DNA of 64,000 bases. Source: CAYJAY01 sp964368445. GTDB lineage: Bacteria > Bacillota > Clostridia > Oscillospirales > Ruminococcaceae. Made by a program: the position numbers and the translations under genes. The stretch lies in the NCBI GenBank assembly GCA_964368445.1, contig CAYJAY010000011.1, positions 1-64,000 on the forward strand, given 5' to 3'. The number at the start of each line of letters is the position of its first letter. Positions within the stretch are counted from its first letter, which is position 1. The notes beneath the pieces are model-generated. The model ran no database searches. It was not told the origin of the DNA and saw nothing but the letters and a program-made list of their open reading frames with translations. Shown one piece after another: positions 1 to 7,407 of this stretch.

Positions 1-47
1 GAATGAGGAATGAGGAATGAGGAATGAGGAATGAGGAATGAGGAATG
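1..47. repeat. Heptamer tandem repeat (GAATGAG)n
   Basis: Six full copies of GAATGAG and a partial seventh run from the first base, so the array may begin outside the window. It is followed at once by a perfect hairpin (TGCGGC, loop TTAC, GCCGCA, 52-67). Variants of the same heptamer (GAATTAG, GAATTAC) next to a GC-rich hairpin recur at 28924-29068 and 49915-49952. Confidence 0.9.
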
Positions 48-51
48 TCGG

Positions 52-146
52 TGCGGCTTACGCCGCAATTTAAATGACAAAGGATTAAGGATAGCTAAAG
101 ACTGTGGAGTATACAAAGCCAACTAAAAGTTGGCTGCGATAAATCG
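52..146. repeat. Short hairpin series upstream of the walJ-like gene
   Basis: Three perfect short palindromes lie in this non-coding stretch: TGCGGC/GCCGCA (52-67), AGCCAACT-AAA-AGTTGGCT (117-135) and CGAT-AA-ATCG (137-146). They resemble the hairpin ladders at 1522-1579, 4670-4760 and 23660-23789. No gene is visible in 1-230. Confidence 0.6.
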
Positions 147-230
147 AATGGTTTTTTGTGACTAGATGTCTTTAAATGTTTAGCATAGTTTGTATGTATC
201 TTAATAAATTGAGGAAGGAACCCCCCATTA

Positions 231-1013
231 ATGGCATATTTTCAAACGATGTACAGCGGAAGCTCGGGCAACTGTACCGTTATACGAGATAAAAAGAAAG
301 CTGTTCTGGTTGACATTGGGAAAAGCTGTAGGCAGACACTCGCCATGCTTAATCAAAACGGAGTGTCGGCGAGCGATGTCGGGGCGGTTGTTATTACACA
401 TGAACATTCTGACCATATAAAAGGTTTAAATATATTTTTAAAATACTATGGCGCAACGGTGATTGCCCCCGAAAAGTGTATATATCATCTTTTGAAACAT
501 GGACATTTACAGGAAAAAGATGATTTTGTTGTAATAAAGGACGGGGAACAGCTAGAGGTCGAAGGGTTGCTTGTGCAAGGTTTTGAAACGTATCATGACA
601 GCGTTGATTGTTTTGGATATCGTTTTGAAACAGCGCTTGGAACAAAAGCAGTTGTTATGACCGATACCGGAAAAGTGTGTGACAGGATATATAAACAGCT
701 TGAAGGCTGTGACATTGTTGGGATAGAGTCTAACTATGACGAGGGTATGTTGATGTTTGGGAAATATCCATTCCATCTTAAACAACGAATTAAATCGAAT
801 TTTGGACATCTTTCAAATCTAGATGCTGCAGAGACAATAGCAAAACTTGCGAAAAGCTACAGCACAAGGTTTGTTCTTATGCATCTAAGCCAAGAGAACA
901 ACACCCCCGAAACTGCGGAGATTACCTGTAACGGCATACTTGAGAACTTTGATGTTTCCCCGGCGGTTTATATAGCCGACCGACACGAACCGGGAGAAAG
1001 ATTGGAGTTTTAA
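231..1013 (+). CDS. walJ: MBL-fold metallo-hydrolase, WalJ/YycJ family
   Basis: A 260-residue metallo-beta-lactamase-fold hydrolase. The family hallmark GSSGNC lies near the N-terminus (about residues 10-15), the metal-binding motif HEHSDH at 57-62, a TDTG motif in the middle and a late HLS-ENN segment supplies the last histidine. YycJ/WalJ proteins of Firmicutes are cytoplasmic nuclease-like proteins linked to coordination of wall synthesis or DNA repair; the substrate here cannot be read from sequence. It is followed after three bases by rlmH, the usual yycJ-rlmH neighbourhood, but no walRK genes precede it in the window. GAGGAAGG at 211-218 is the likely ribosome site. Confidence 0.85.
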   Translation: MAYFQTMYSGSSGNCTVIRDKKKAVLVDIGKSCRQTLAMLNQNGVSASDVGAVVITHEHSDHIKGLNIFLKYYGATVIAPEKCIYHLLKHGHLQEKDDFVVIKDGEQLEVEGLLVQGFETYHDSVDCFGYRFETALGTKAVVMTDTGKVCDRIYKQLEGCDIVGIESNYDEGMLMFGKYPFHLKQRIKSNFGHLSNLDAAETIAKLAKSYSTRFVLMHLSQENNTPETAEITCNGILENFDVSPAVYIADRHEPGERLEF

Positions 1014-1016
1014 ACA

Positions 1017-1496
1017 ATGGTTACGATAACGATAATAGCAACGGGAAAGCTTTCGTCAAAGTTTTTTGCCGACGGTTGCGCCGAGTATATCAAGCGTCTT
1101 TCGGCGTTTTGTAAAGTTAACATAATCGAGCTTAAGGAACAACGTCTTTTGGGCGAAGGTAACGCGCTTGAACAAAAGGTGATTGAAACCGAAAGCGAAA
1201 ACATATTAAAACTGATAGATAAGAAAAACGCAAAAAAAATAGCGCTTTGTGTCGAGGGGAAACAGATATCTTCTGAAAATTTTGCACAGATGCTTGAAAC
1301 GACGGAACAAAGTTTTTCAGAAATAATATTTATAATTGGTGGTTCTCTTGGGCTTTCAGATCGTTTGAAAAACAGCGTTGACATTAAACTCTCGCTTTCA
1401 AACATGACGTTTGTGCACCAGATGTCGCGCATGATCCTACTTGAACAGATATACAGAGGGTTTACAATAAATAAAAACATAAAGTATCATAAATGA
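1017..1496 (+). CDS. rlmH: 23S rRNA (pseudouridine1915-N3)-methyltransferase
   Basis: RlmH is a small SPOUT-class methyltransferase that modifies pseudouridine 1915 in helix 69 of 23S rRNA on assembled 70S ribosomes, using S-adenosylmethionine. The 159-residue length is that of the family. The knot motif GGSLGLS and the very conserved end (MTFVHQMSRMILLEQIYR followed by a terminal YHK) are present. The gene starts three bases after the walJ-like stop, with GGAG inside the end of that gene as the probable ribosome site, so the two are probably translated from one message. Confidence 0.95.
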   Translation: MVTITIIATGKLSSKFFADGCAEYIKRLSAFCKVNIIELKEQRLLGEGNALEQKVIETESENILKLIDKKNAKKIALCVEGKQISSENFAQMLETTEQSFSEIIFIIGGSLGLSDRLKNSVDIKLSLSNMTFVHQMSRMILLEQIYRGFTINKNIKYHK

Positions 1497-1521
1497 GCAT
1501 ATCTATATAACATCAACTTAG

Positions 1522-1579
1522 CCGCAACAAAACTTGCGGAGCGAAGGTGTTTTCGCTGGAACCGTGTTTGGCGGTTTCC
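1522..1579. repeat. Hairpin ladder between rlmH and the DUF4830 gene
   Basis: Three hairpins stand in a row: CCGCAA/TTGCGG (1522-1539), AGCGAA/TTCGCT (1540-1557) and GGAACCG/CGGTTTCC (1558-1579, one bulge). They have no sequence in common but nearly equal size and no spacing between them. There is no T-tract, so this does not look like a terminator. Confidence 0.6.
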
Positions 1580-1611
1580 TAAACATCAAAAAAAGCAGAG
1601 GTGTTATATAA

Positions 1612-2172
1612 ATGATTGCAGCATCGGTCAACAAAAAACAGATTAAAAAAACAGCGCTTGTGTTACTTGCGATTATCATATTAATTGCTGTGATAATCTA
1701 TGCGGCGGGGCTTGTAATAGGCAACCAAGGCGAAGGTGACATAACCGGCATACCGGGAGAAACCACAGAACAACGCGAGGCATATTTAAACTCTCTCGGA
1801 TATGAACTCCACAACAACAGCACGGTAGCGGAAGTTGAAGTTCCCTCCGAGTTTGACGAAAGGTTTTATGCATATAACGAGATGCTTAAAACAACCGGTT
1901 TTGATCTTGAACCGTTTAAAGGCGAAACGATAAACAAATGTACCTACATCGTGACCAACTACGGCGACCACCAAACAGGGGTTTCGGCCATTCTTTTGGT
2001 TAGGCAGGGAGTGGTTATCGCAGGGCATATTTTAATTGAAGGTGAGACAACTGAACTTGCGCCGTTGTTTACGAATGGCGAAGTTTCAATCGAAAGCGAA
2101 GTTTCGAATATTCTACCCGATATTTCGGTGGAAACCTCGCAAACGGTCGAACAAGAGTTTCCGACAGAATAA
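1612..2172 (+). CDS. Membrane-anchored DUF4830 domain protein
   Basis: A 186-residue protein with a short basic N-terminus, one transmembrane helix (about 13-36) and a domain outside the membrane that matches my memory of DUF4830 (residues ~50-150: REAYLNSLGYEL, then VPSEFDERFYAYNEM and a YIVTNY segment). The C-terminal ~30 residues are acidic and Ser/Thr rich. The function of DUF4830 is unknown. AGAGGTGTTATATAA precedes the ATG. It may be transcribed with rlmH but the 115-bp spacer holds the hairpin series described separately. Confidence 0.75.
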   Translation: MIAASVNKKQIKKTALVLLAIIILIAVIIYAAGLVIGNQGEGDITGIPGETTEQREAYLNSLGYELHNNSTVAEVEVPSEFDERFYAYNEMLKTTGFDLEPFKGETINKCTYIVTNYGDHQTGVSAILLVRQGVVIAGHILIEGETTELAPLFTNGEVSIESEVSNILPDISVETSQTVEQEFPTE

Positions 2173-2191
2173 CAAATCAAACTTTAAGATG

Positions 2192-2213
2192 TGGTATGGC
2201 GAAAGCTGTACCA
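2192..2213 (+). terminator. GAAA-loop hairpin after the DUF4830 gene
   Basis: TGGTATGGC, GAAA tetraloop, GCTGTACCA form a nine-pair stem (two G-U pairs) 19 bp after the stop codon. The following T-run is short (TTTT at 2216-2219), so it is either a weak terminator or a structural 3' end. Confidence 0.5.
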
Positions 2214-2375
2214 TGTTTTGCGATCAAGCTTTTTGAGCTATAAATATGTATATATAGAGTTGATGAAATATTGGGCGAAAAAACAAATTAAATATCTGTT
2301 TTAATTCTTAGAATTGCTTGTTTAAAACATCTTGAAAAAATTCAAAAAAAATTCAAAAAAACCTTTAAAAAACTA

Positions 2376-2404
2376 TTGTAATTGCAATTTGTTTTTGTTA
2401 TAAT
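2376..2404 (+). promoter_or_regulatory. Sigma-A promoter of the S10-spc-alpha operon
   Basis: TTGTAA (2376-2381), a 17-bp spacer and a perfect TATAAT (2399-2404), preceded by A/T-rich tracts (AAAAAATTC repeats, 2330-2370) that would serve as an UP element. It is the only strong promoter seen ahead of rpsJ and lies about 300 bp from its start codon, so the message has a long leader. Confidence 0.8.
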
Positions 2405-2411
2405 AATTAGG

Positions 2412-2699
2412 CGACTGTAGCGATATGCTTTGACGCGGGAGGTTGCGGCCTTATTTGGTCGGTAATTTCCGCCGAGTATGTCCGTTCTCGAAACGGGCGA
2501 AAGCTCAAACTTAATATGCTGTGAGACATGATGAATGATAAATTCATCCACTGTCCGTATTTTTTAGCAGCCAGTAGGCGTGTAAACGCTTTACCGGAAT
2601 CACTGATAATTTTACGGTGACGCCGGCTTTTAAAATGTACGGACATGGAACACCCGGCAAAGTGTTGAGATTTTGCTCCTCATAAAATAAAAGGAGGCA
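2412..2699 (+). promoter_or_regulatory. Long structured leader of the ribosomal operon
   Basis: About 290 nt of untranslated leader. Seen directly: a small hairpin CCGTT/AACGG (2482-2496) and a large bulged stem in which TGTCCGTA (2552-2559) pairs with TACGGACA (2638-2645), AGCC (2569-2572) with GGCT (2625-2628), GGCGT (2577-2581) with ACGCC (2620-2624) and GTAAA (2582-2586) with TTTAC (2611-2615). Long leaders ahead of rpsJ often carry autoregulation or attenuation signals; which protein or signal acts here cannot be told. The rpsJ ribosome site AAAGGAGGC follows. Confidence 0.65.
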
Positions 2700-2705
2700 A
2701 AAATA

Positions 2706-3017
2706 ATGGCAGTTGACAAAAAGATCAGGATTCGCATCAAAAGTTACGATCATCAATTGGTGGATAGCTCCGCTGAAAAGATTGTTGAAACGGCGAAAAG
2801 AACAGGCGCTAGAGTTTCTGGGCCGATTCCGCTCCCGACAGACAAAGAGATAGTAACAATTCTCCGTGCTGTGCACAAATATAAAGACAGCCGTGAGCAA
2901 TTTGAAACGCGAACCCACAAAAGACTTATCGACATCCTCAAACCGAGCAACAAAACGGTTGAGGCTCTCCAAAGTCTTCAACTCCCCGCCGGCGTAGAAA
3001 TCGAAATCAAGCTTTAA
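2706..3017 (+). CDS. rpsJ: 30S ribosomal protein S10
   Basis: First gene of the operon. S10 (103 residues) belongs to the 3' head domain of the small subunit and in many bacteria also acts as NusE in transcription antitermination. The conserved start (IRIKSYDHQLVD) and the internal RVSGPIPLPT stretch are intact. An AAAGGAGGC ribosome site lies seven bases before the ATG. The 72-bp spacer to rplC contains a perfect hairpin (3043-3059). Confidence 0.98.
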   Translation: MAVDKKIRIRIKSYDHQLVDSSAEKIVETAKRTGARVSGPIPLPTDKEIVTILRAVHKYKDSREQFETRTHKRLIDILKPSNKTVEALQSLQLPAGVEIEIKL

Positions 3018-3042
3018 GCTAAATCGAGCCGTAACGGGTCAT

Positions 3043-3059
3043 GTTGGCGAAATGCCAAC
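3043..3059. repeat. Hairpin GTTGGC/GCCAAC in the rpsJ-rplC spacer
   Basis: A perfect 6-bp stem with a GAAAT loop, no T-tract, 14 bp before the rplC ribosome site. The same word pair (GCCAAC/GTTGGC) forms the hairpin at 117-135. Confidence 0.6.
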
Positions 3060-3089
3060 CAATAACCTTTAAGGAGGACATAATCCAAA

Positions 3090-3725
3090 ATGGAAAAAGG
3101 AATCATAGCAAAAAAAGTCGGAATGACACAGTTGTTTGATGAAAACAGCAAAGTTATCCCGGTAACCGTTGTAGAGGCCGGCCCTTGTGTGGTCGTTCAA
3201 AAGAAAACGGTTGAAAAAGACGGCTATACCGCGGTTCAATTAGGATTCGGCGAAGCATCGGCAAAGGGAACAAACAAACCTATGACAGGTCACTTTGCAA
3301 AAGGTGACGTTGCTTTAAAGAAATTCCTTCGCGAGTTTAAACTTGAAAACACAGATAGCCTTAACGTCGGAGATATCATCAAAGCAGACACATTTGAAGT
3401 TGGCGATGTAGTCGATGTTTGCGGAACGAGCAAGGGTAAAGGTTACGCGGGTAACATTAAAAGATGGAACACCCACAGCCTTAAAGAAACCCATGGTTCG
3501 GGTCCCGTCCACCGTCACCCCGGTTCAATCGGTGCATGTTCAGACCCCTCTAAGGTCATGAAAGGCAAAAAGATGCCCGGACACCTCGGTGTGGAAAGAG
3601 TAACAGTTCAAAACCTAACGGTTGTCAAAGTTGATGTAGAGAACAATCTCATAGCTATCAAAGGCGCAATACCCGGGCCTAAAGGTGGCGTTATCATCAT
3701 CACTGACTGCGTTAAAAAATCTTAA
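3090..3725 (+). CDS. rplC: 50S ribosomal protein L3
   Basis: L3 (211 residues) is an early-assembly protein of the large subunit whose long loop reaches towards the peptidyl-transferase centre. The loop signature (GTSKGKGYAGNIKRW, then HGSGPVHRHPGSIG) is intact. The conserved glutamine that is methylated in some bacteria lies in a different context here (HRHPGS). AAGGAGGAC precedes the ATG by about ten bases, and rplD follows after 16 bp. Confidence 0.98.
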   Translation: MEKGIIAKKVGMTQLFDENSKVIPVTVVEAGPCVVVQKKTVEKDGYTAVQLGFGEASAKGTNKPMTGHFAKGDVALKKFLREFKLENTDSLNVGDIIKADTFEVGDVVDVCGTSKGKGYAGNIKRWNTHSLKETHGSGPVHRHPGSIGACSDPSKVMKGKKMPGHLGVERVTVQNLTVVKVDVENNLIAIKGAIPGPKGGVIIITDCVKKS

Positions 3726-3741
3726 GAAGGAGGGTTAATCG

Positions 3742-4368
3742 ATGTTAAGTTACAAAGTATTAGATGTAAACGGCAAAGAGGTTTCTAAAATCGAGCTCTC
3801 CGACGCCGTGTTCGGAATTGAACCGAACAAAACAGTAATGCATGAGGCGGTTGTTTGCTTCCTTGCAAACCAACGCCAAGGCACACAAAGCACAAAAACA
3901 AGGGCTGAAGTTTCGGGCGGCGGCAAAAAACCTTGGAGACAAAAAGGAACAGGCCGCGCAAGACAAGGTTCGACAAGAAGCCCCCAATGGACCCACGGTG
4001 GTGTTGCACTTGGCCCCAAACCAAGAGACTACACAAAGTCGATGAACAAAAAAGCGAAACGCCTTGCAATCCTTTCGGCTCTTTCGTCAAAAGTTCAATC
4101 GGGCGAACTCGTCATCATTGACAAACTCGAGATGACAGAATACAAAACAAAGGCTATGATAAAAGTTCTTTCGGCGCTTGAAGCCACAAAGAAACCGCTT
4201 ATCGTTATGCCGACCAAAAATGAATTCGTAGTCGGAAGCGCAAACAACATTCCGGGCGTTAAAACAGCTTTAACAAACACAATTAACGTATACGACATTC
4301 TAAACTCCGGCAAGTTCATCTTGACGGTAGACGCAGTTAAAAAACTAGAGGAGGTTTATGCGAAATGA
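3742..4368 (+). CDS. rplD: 50S ribosomal protein L4
   Basis: L4 (208 residues) lines the polypeptide exit tunnel; its extended loop is seen as GGGKKPWRQKGTGRAR with RSPQW following. In enterobacteria L4 autoregulates the S10 operon through the leader; in Firmicutes this is not established. The stop codon overlaps the start of rplW by four bases (ATGA), which implies translational coupling. Confidence 0.98.
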   Translation: MLSYKVLDVNGKEVSKIELSDAVFGIEPNKTVMHEAVVCFLANQRQGTQSTKTRAEVSGGGKKPWRQKGTGRARQGSTRSPQWTHGGVALGPKPRDYTKSMNKKAKRLAILSALSSKVQSGELVIIDKLEMTEYKTKAMIKVLSALEATKKPLIVMPTKNEFVVGSANNIPGVKTALTNTINVYDILNSGKFILTVDAVKKLEEVYAK

Positions 4369-4658
4369 AGCTTCCACAAGAAATAATCATTAAACCGATT
4401 ATCACAGAAAAATCGATGAGAAACACAGCGGAAAAAAAGTACACCTTTAAAGTTGACAAAACCGCAGGGAAAATCGAGATTGCAAAAGCTGTTGAACAAC
4501 TTTTCTCGGTTGAGGTTGCAAAGGTTAACACCATGCGCGTACCTGGTCAAAGAAGAAGAAGGGGTATGGTTTACGGATACACAGCCGATTGGAAAAAAGC
4601 GGTTGTTACCCTCACACCAAAATCCAAAGGAATTGAATTCTTTGAATCGATGACCTAG
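4365..4658 (+). CDS. rplW: 50S ribosomal protein L23
   Basis: L23 (97 residues) sits at the tunnel exit and is the docking site for trigger factor and SRP. Typical N-terminus (IIIKPIITEKS) and a basic loop with RRRRGMVYGY. AGAGGAGG lies within the end of rplD. Its 156-bp downstream spacer is the longest inside the ribosomal operon and contains a tandem hairpin array. Confidence 0.97.
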   Translation: MKLPQEIIIKPIITEKSMRNTAEKKYTFKVDKTAGKIEIAKAVEQLFSVEVAKVNTMRVPGQRRRRGMVYGYTADWKKAVVTLTPKSKGIEFFESMT

Positions 4659-4669
4659 TAGCTCGCAAA

Positions 4670-4760
4670 GGTTTCAACAAACCGTAGGTTTCAACAAACC
4701 ATAGGTTTCAACAAACCGTAGGTTTGTAACAAACTTTTAGTTTGTAGCGAACATTAAGTT
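4670..4760. repeat. Tandem hairpin array in the rplW-rplB spacer
   Basis: Three near-identical 17-bp units (GGTTTCAACAAACC plus GTA or ATA) begin at 4670, 4687 and 4704, followed by diverged units from 4721 and 4740. Read as hairpins: AAACC-GTA-GGTTT, AAACC-ATA-GGTTT, AAACC-GTA-GGTTT, ACAAAC-TTTTA-GTTTGT, CGAAC-ATTAA-GTTCG. Each stem is perfect and the loop is always A/T rich. There is no T-tract terminator and the operon continues, so the array is transcribed inside the ribosomal message. Confidence 0.8.
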
Positions 4761-4814
4761 CGTAAATTGTATGGGAGTCAGTCCCGCTAAGCTGATTAAG
4801 GAGAATAATAAAAA

Positions 4815-5645
4815 ATGGCTATTAAAAAGTATAACCCGACAACCCCGGGTCGCCGCGGAATGACGGTTACCGATTATAGCGGATTGTCAAAAAACGGTCC
4901 TGAGAAATCGCTTCTCGAACCACTTAAAAAATTCAGCGGACGTAACAACACGGGCCGCATAACCGTTCGTCATAAAGGCGGCGGAAACAGAAGAAAATAT
5001 CGTGTTATCGACTTCAAAAGAACAAAGTTCGATGTTCCGGCAACAGTTTTGTCGCTTGAATACGACCCCAACCGTTCTTCGTTCATCGCATTAATTCAAT
5101 ATGAAGACGGCGAAAAAAGTTACATAATCGCTCCTAACGATTTGAAAGTTGGAACAGTGGTTATGTCGGGTCCTTCGGCAGACATCAAACCGGGCAACGC
5201 GCTTTCGCTTAAAAACATCCCTGTCGGTACCTTTATCCACAACATTGAGCTTTATCCCGGAAAGGGCGCACAACTTGTTCGTTCGGCCGGAAACATGGCT
5301 CAGCTTATGGCTAAAGAAGGAACCCACGCTTTGATAAGACTTCCGTCGGGAGAACTTAGAAAAGTTCCGGTTGTTTGCATGGCATCGATTGGACAAGTCG
5401 GAAACACCGACCACGAAAACGTTAAGATCGGTAAAGCCGGTCGTACACGCCACATGGGTATCCGCCCGACAGTTCGCGGTTCTGTTATGAACCCGTGCGA
5501 CCACCCCCACGGCGGTGGTGAAGGCAAATCCCCGATTGGCCGTCCGGGTCCTGTAACCCCTTGGGGCAAACCGACACTCGGATACAAGACCAGAAGCAAA
5601 AAGAACCGCTCCGACAAGTTGATTGTCAAGCGTCGTAACGGTTAG
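4815..5645 (+). CDS. rplB: 50S ribosomal protein L2
   Basis: L2 (276 residues) is needed for subunit association and peptidyl-transferase activity. The OB and SH3-like RNA-binding domains are followed by the C-terminal loop HPHGGGEGKSPIGRPGPVTP with the conserved histidine. An AAGGAGAAT ribosome site lies about ten bases ahead of the ATG. rpsS follows after 19 bp. Confidence 0.98.
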   Translation: MAIKKYNPTTPGRRGMTVTDYSGLSKNGPEKSLLEPLKKFSGRNNTGRITVRHKGGGNRRKYRVIDFKRTKFDVPATVLSLEYDPNRSSFIALIQYEDGEKSYIIAPNDLKVGTVVMSGPSADIKPGNALSLKNIPVGTFIHNIELYPGKGAQLVRSAGNMAQLMAKEGTHALIRLPSGELRKVPVVCMASIGQVGNTDHENVKIGKAGRTRHMGIRPTVRGSVMNPCDHPHGGGEGKSPIGRPGPVTPWGKPTLGYKTRSKKNRSDKLIVKRRNG

Positions 5646-5664
5646 AAGGAGGCAAAGAAGTTAA

Positions 5665-5946
5665 ATGGGTAGAAGTGTTAAAAAAGGTCCTTTTATTCAA
5701 CCTGTGCTCTTAAAAAGAGTTAAAGAAATGAATAAAGCGGGCGAAAAACGTGTTCTTAAAACATGGAGCCGTGCCTCCACGATATTCCCTGATTTTGTCG
5801 GACATACCTTCGCAGTACACGACGGACGTAAACACGTTCCTGTATACGTGACTGAAGACATGGTAGGACACAAACTCGGCGAGTTCGCACCCACAAGAAC
5901 ATTCAGAGGCCACGCTGGCTCGAAAACATCAAATAACGGTAAATAG
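5665..5946 (+). CDS. rpsS: 30S ribosomal protein S19
   Basis: S19 (93 residues) binds the head of the small subunit with S13 and contacts the A-site finger bridge. Canonical start RSVKKGPFI and the basic C-terminal FRGHAGSK are present. GAAGGAGGC precedes the ATG; rplV follows after 14 bp. Confidence 0.98.
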   Translation: MGRSVKKGPFIQPVLLKRVKEMNKAGEKRVLKTWSRASTIFPDFVGHTFAVHDGRKHVPVYVTEDMVGHKLGEFAPTRTFRGHAGSKTSNNGK

Positions 5947-5960
5947 GAGGGAAAGTTAAA

Positions 5961-6299
5961 ATGGAAGCTAAAGCATATCTAAACCATTGCCGCATCTCTC
6001 CGAGAAAAGTTCAAATCGTTCTTGATTTGATCAGAAACCAACCGCTCGAGAAAACAGTGGCAATCCTTAAATACACAAGCAAATCGGCTTGTGAACCTGT
6101 GTTGAAATTGGTTAACAGCGCAGCGGCTAACGCCGAAAACAACCATCAAATGGACAAAAATTTGCTTTATGTTGCGGAATGCTTCGTAACACCGGGCCCA
6201 ACTCTTAAAAGAATACGCCCGAGAGCACAAGGACGTGCATTCAGAATCCTCAAGAGAACATCGCACATAACGATAGTTCTTAAAGAGAAACAAGTTTAG
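5961..6299 (+). CDS. rplV: 50S ribosomal protein L22
   Basis: L22 (112 residues) forms part of the exit-tunnel constriction through its beta hairpin (PGPTLKRIRPRAQGRAFRI), the place where macrolide resistance mutations fall in other species. Standard length, no insertions. GGAGGGAAAG precedes the start and rpsC follows after 15 bp. Confidence 0.98.
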   Translation: MEAKAYLNHCRISPRKVQIVLDLIRNQPLEKTVAILKYTSKSACEPVLKLVNSAAANAENNHQMDKNLLYVAECFVTPGPTLKRIRPRAQGRAFRILKRTSHITIVLKEKQV

Positions 6300-6314
6300 G
6301 AAAGGAGAACGAAT

Positions 6315-6980
6315 ATGGGACAAAAAGTTAATCCACATGGTTTGCGTGTCGGCGTTATCAAAAACTGGGACAGCCGTTGGTTTGCAAAGAAAAGCGAATT
6401 TTCCGATTTTATTGTCGAAGACAGAAAAATAAGAAAATTTGTTAAATCTGAGTTATATTCAGCGGGAGTTCCAAAAATCGAGATCGAACGCGATGCTGCA
6501 AAAGTTAAAATTACAATCCATTGCGCAAAACCCGGTATGGTTATCGGAAGAAGCGGTGCGGGCATTGAAGTTCTCCGCGCAAAGCTTGAAAAATTAACCG
6601 GCAAATCGATGAACATCAACATCGAAGCGGTCAAAAATGCGGACACAAACGCACAGTTGGTTGCGGAAAATGTTGCGGCTCAACTCGAACGCCGTGTAGC
6701 TTTCAGAAGAGCTATGAAACAATCGATCCAACGCACCATGCGTCTAGGGTCTAAAGGGATTAAAATCATGGTTTCGGGTCGTTTGGGCGGAGCAGACATA
6801 GCAAGAAGCGAAAGCTATCACGAAGGAACAATACCCCTTCAAACTCTAAGAGCTGATATCGACTATGGTTTTGCTGAAGCAAAAACAACATATGGAATAA
6901 TCGGCGTTAAAACTTGGATATACAAAGGCGAAGTATTAAGCACAGCTAAAAAGGTTGTAAAGGAAGGAGGCAAGAAGTAG
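6315..6980 (+). CDS. rpsC: 30S ribosomal protein S3
   Basis: S3 (221 residues) lies at the mRNA entry site and contributes to the ribosomal helicase. The invariant N-terminus MGQKVNPHGLRVGVIK, a type-2 KH domain with VIGRSGAGIEVLR (about residues 75-90) and the C-terminal domain with GRLGGADIARSE are all present. AAAGGAGAAC lies before the ATG. The gap to rplP is one base. Confidence 0.98.
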   Translation: MGQKVNPHGLRVGVIKNWDSRWFAKKSEFSDFIVEDRKIRKFVKSELYSAGVPKIEIERDAAKVKITIHCAKPGMVIGRSGAGIEVLRAKLEKLTGKSMNINIEAVKNADTNAQLVAENVAAQLERRVAFRRAMKQSIQRTMRLGSKGIKIMVSGRLGGADIARSESYHEGTIPLQTLRADIDYGFAEAKTTYGIIGVKTWIYKGEVLSTAKKVVKEGGKK

Positions 6981-6981
6981 T

Positions 6982-7407
6982 ATGCTGTTACCAAAACGCG
7001 TTAAATATCGTCGCGTGCATAGAGGACGTTTAAAAGGTAAAGCGACCAGAGGAAACAAAATTTCTTACGGTCAATACGGACTTGTAGCGCTTGAAGCGGG
7101 CTGGATTAAGTCCAACCAAATCGAAGCCGCTCGTATCGCGATGACACGTTACATAAAACGTGGCGGTCAAGTTTGGATTAAAATCTTTCCGGACAAGCCT
7201 ATAACACAAAAACCTGCCGAAACTCGAATGGGTTCAGGTAAAGGAAGCGTTGAATATTGGGTTGCGGTTGTAAAACCCGGCCGTATAATGTTTGAAATAG
7301 CAGGGGTTGACGAAGCTACCGCAAGGGAAGCTATCCGTCTTGCTACTCACAAGCTTCCGATAAAATGTAAATTTGTTAAAAAAGAAGAGATGGGTGGTGA
7401 GCAGTAA
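6982..7407 (+). CDS. rplP: 50S ribosomal protein L16
   Basis: L16 (141 residues) supports the A-site tRNA on the large subunit. The conserved start MLLPKRVKYRRVHRG and the RMGSGKG motif are intact. Its ribosome site (AAGGAGGCAAG) lies inside rpsC, and its stop codon overlaps the rpmC start (TAATG), so the three genes are probably coupled. Confidence 0.98.
   Translation: MLLPKRVKYRRVHRGRLKGKATRGNKISYGQYGLVALEAGWIKSNQIEAARIAMTRYIKRGGQVWIKIFPDKPITQKPAETRMGSGKGSVEYWVAVVKPGRIMFEIAGVDEATAREAIRLATHKLPIKCKFVKKEEMGGEQ

Noticed and set aside
1..47. CRISPR array
   Set aside because: Seven-base units without spacers; no cas genes in the window. The same holds for the arrays at 28924-29068 and 49915-49952.
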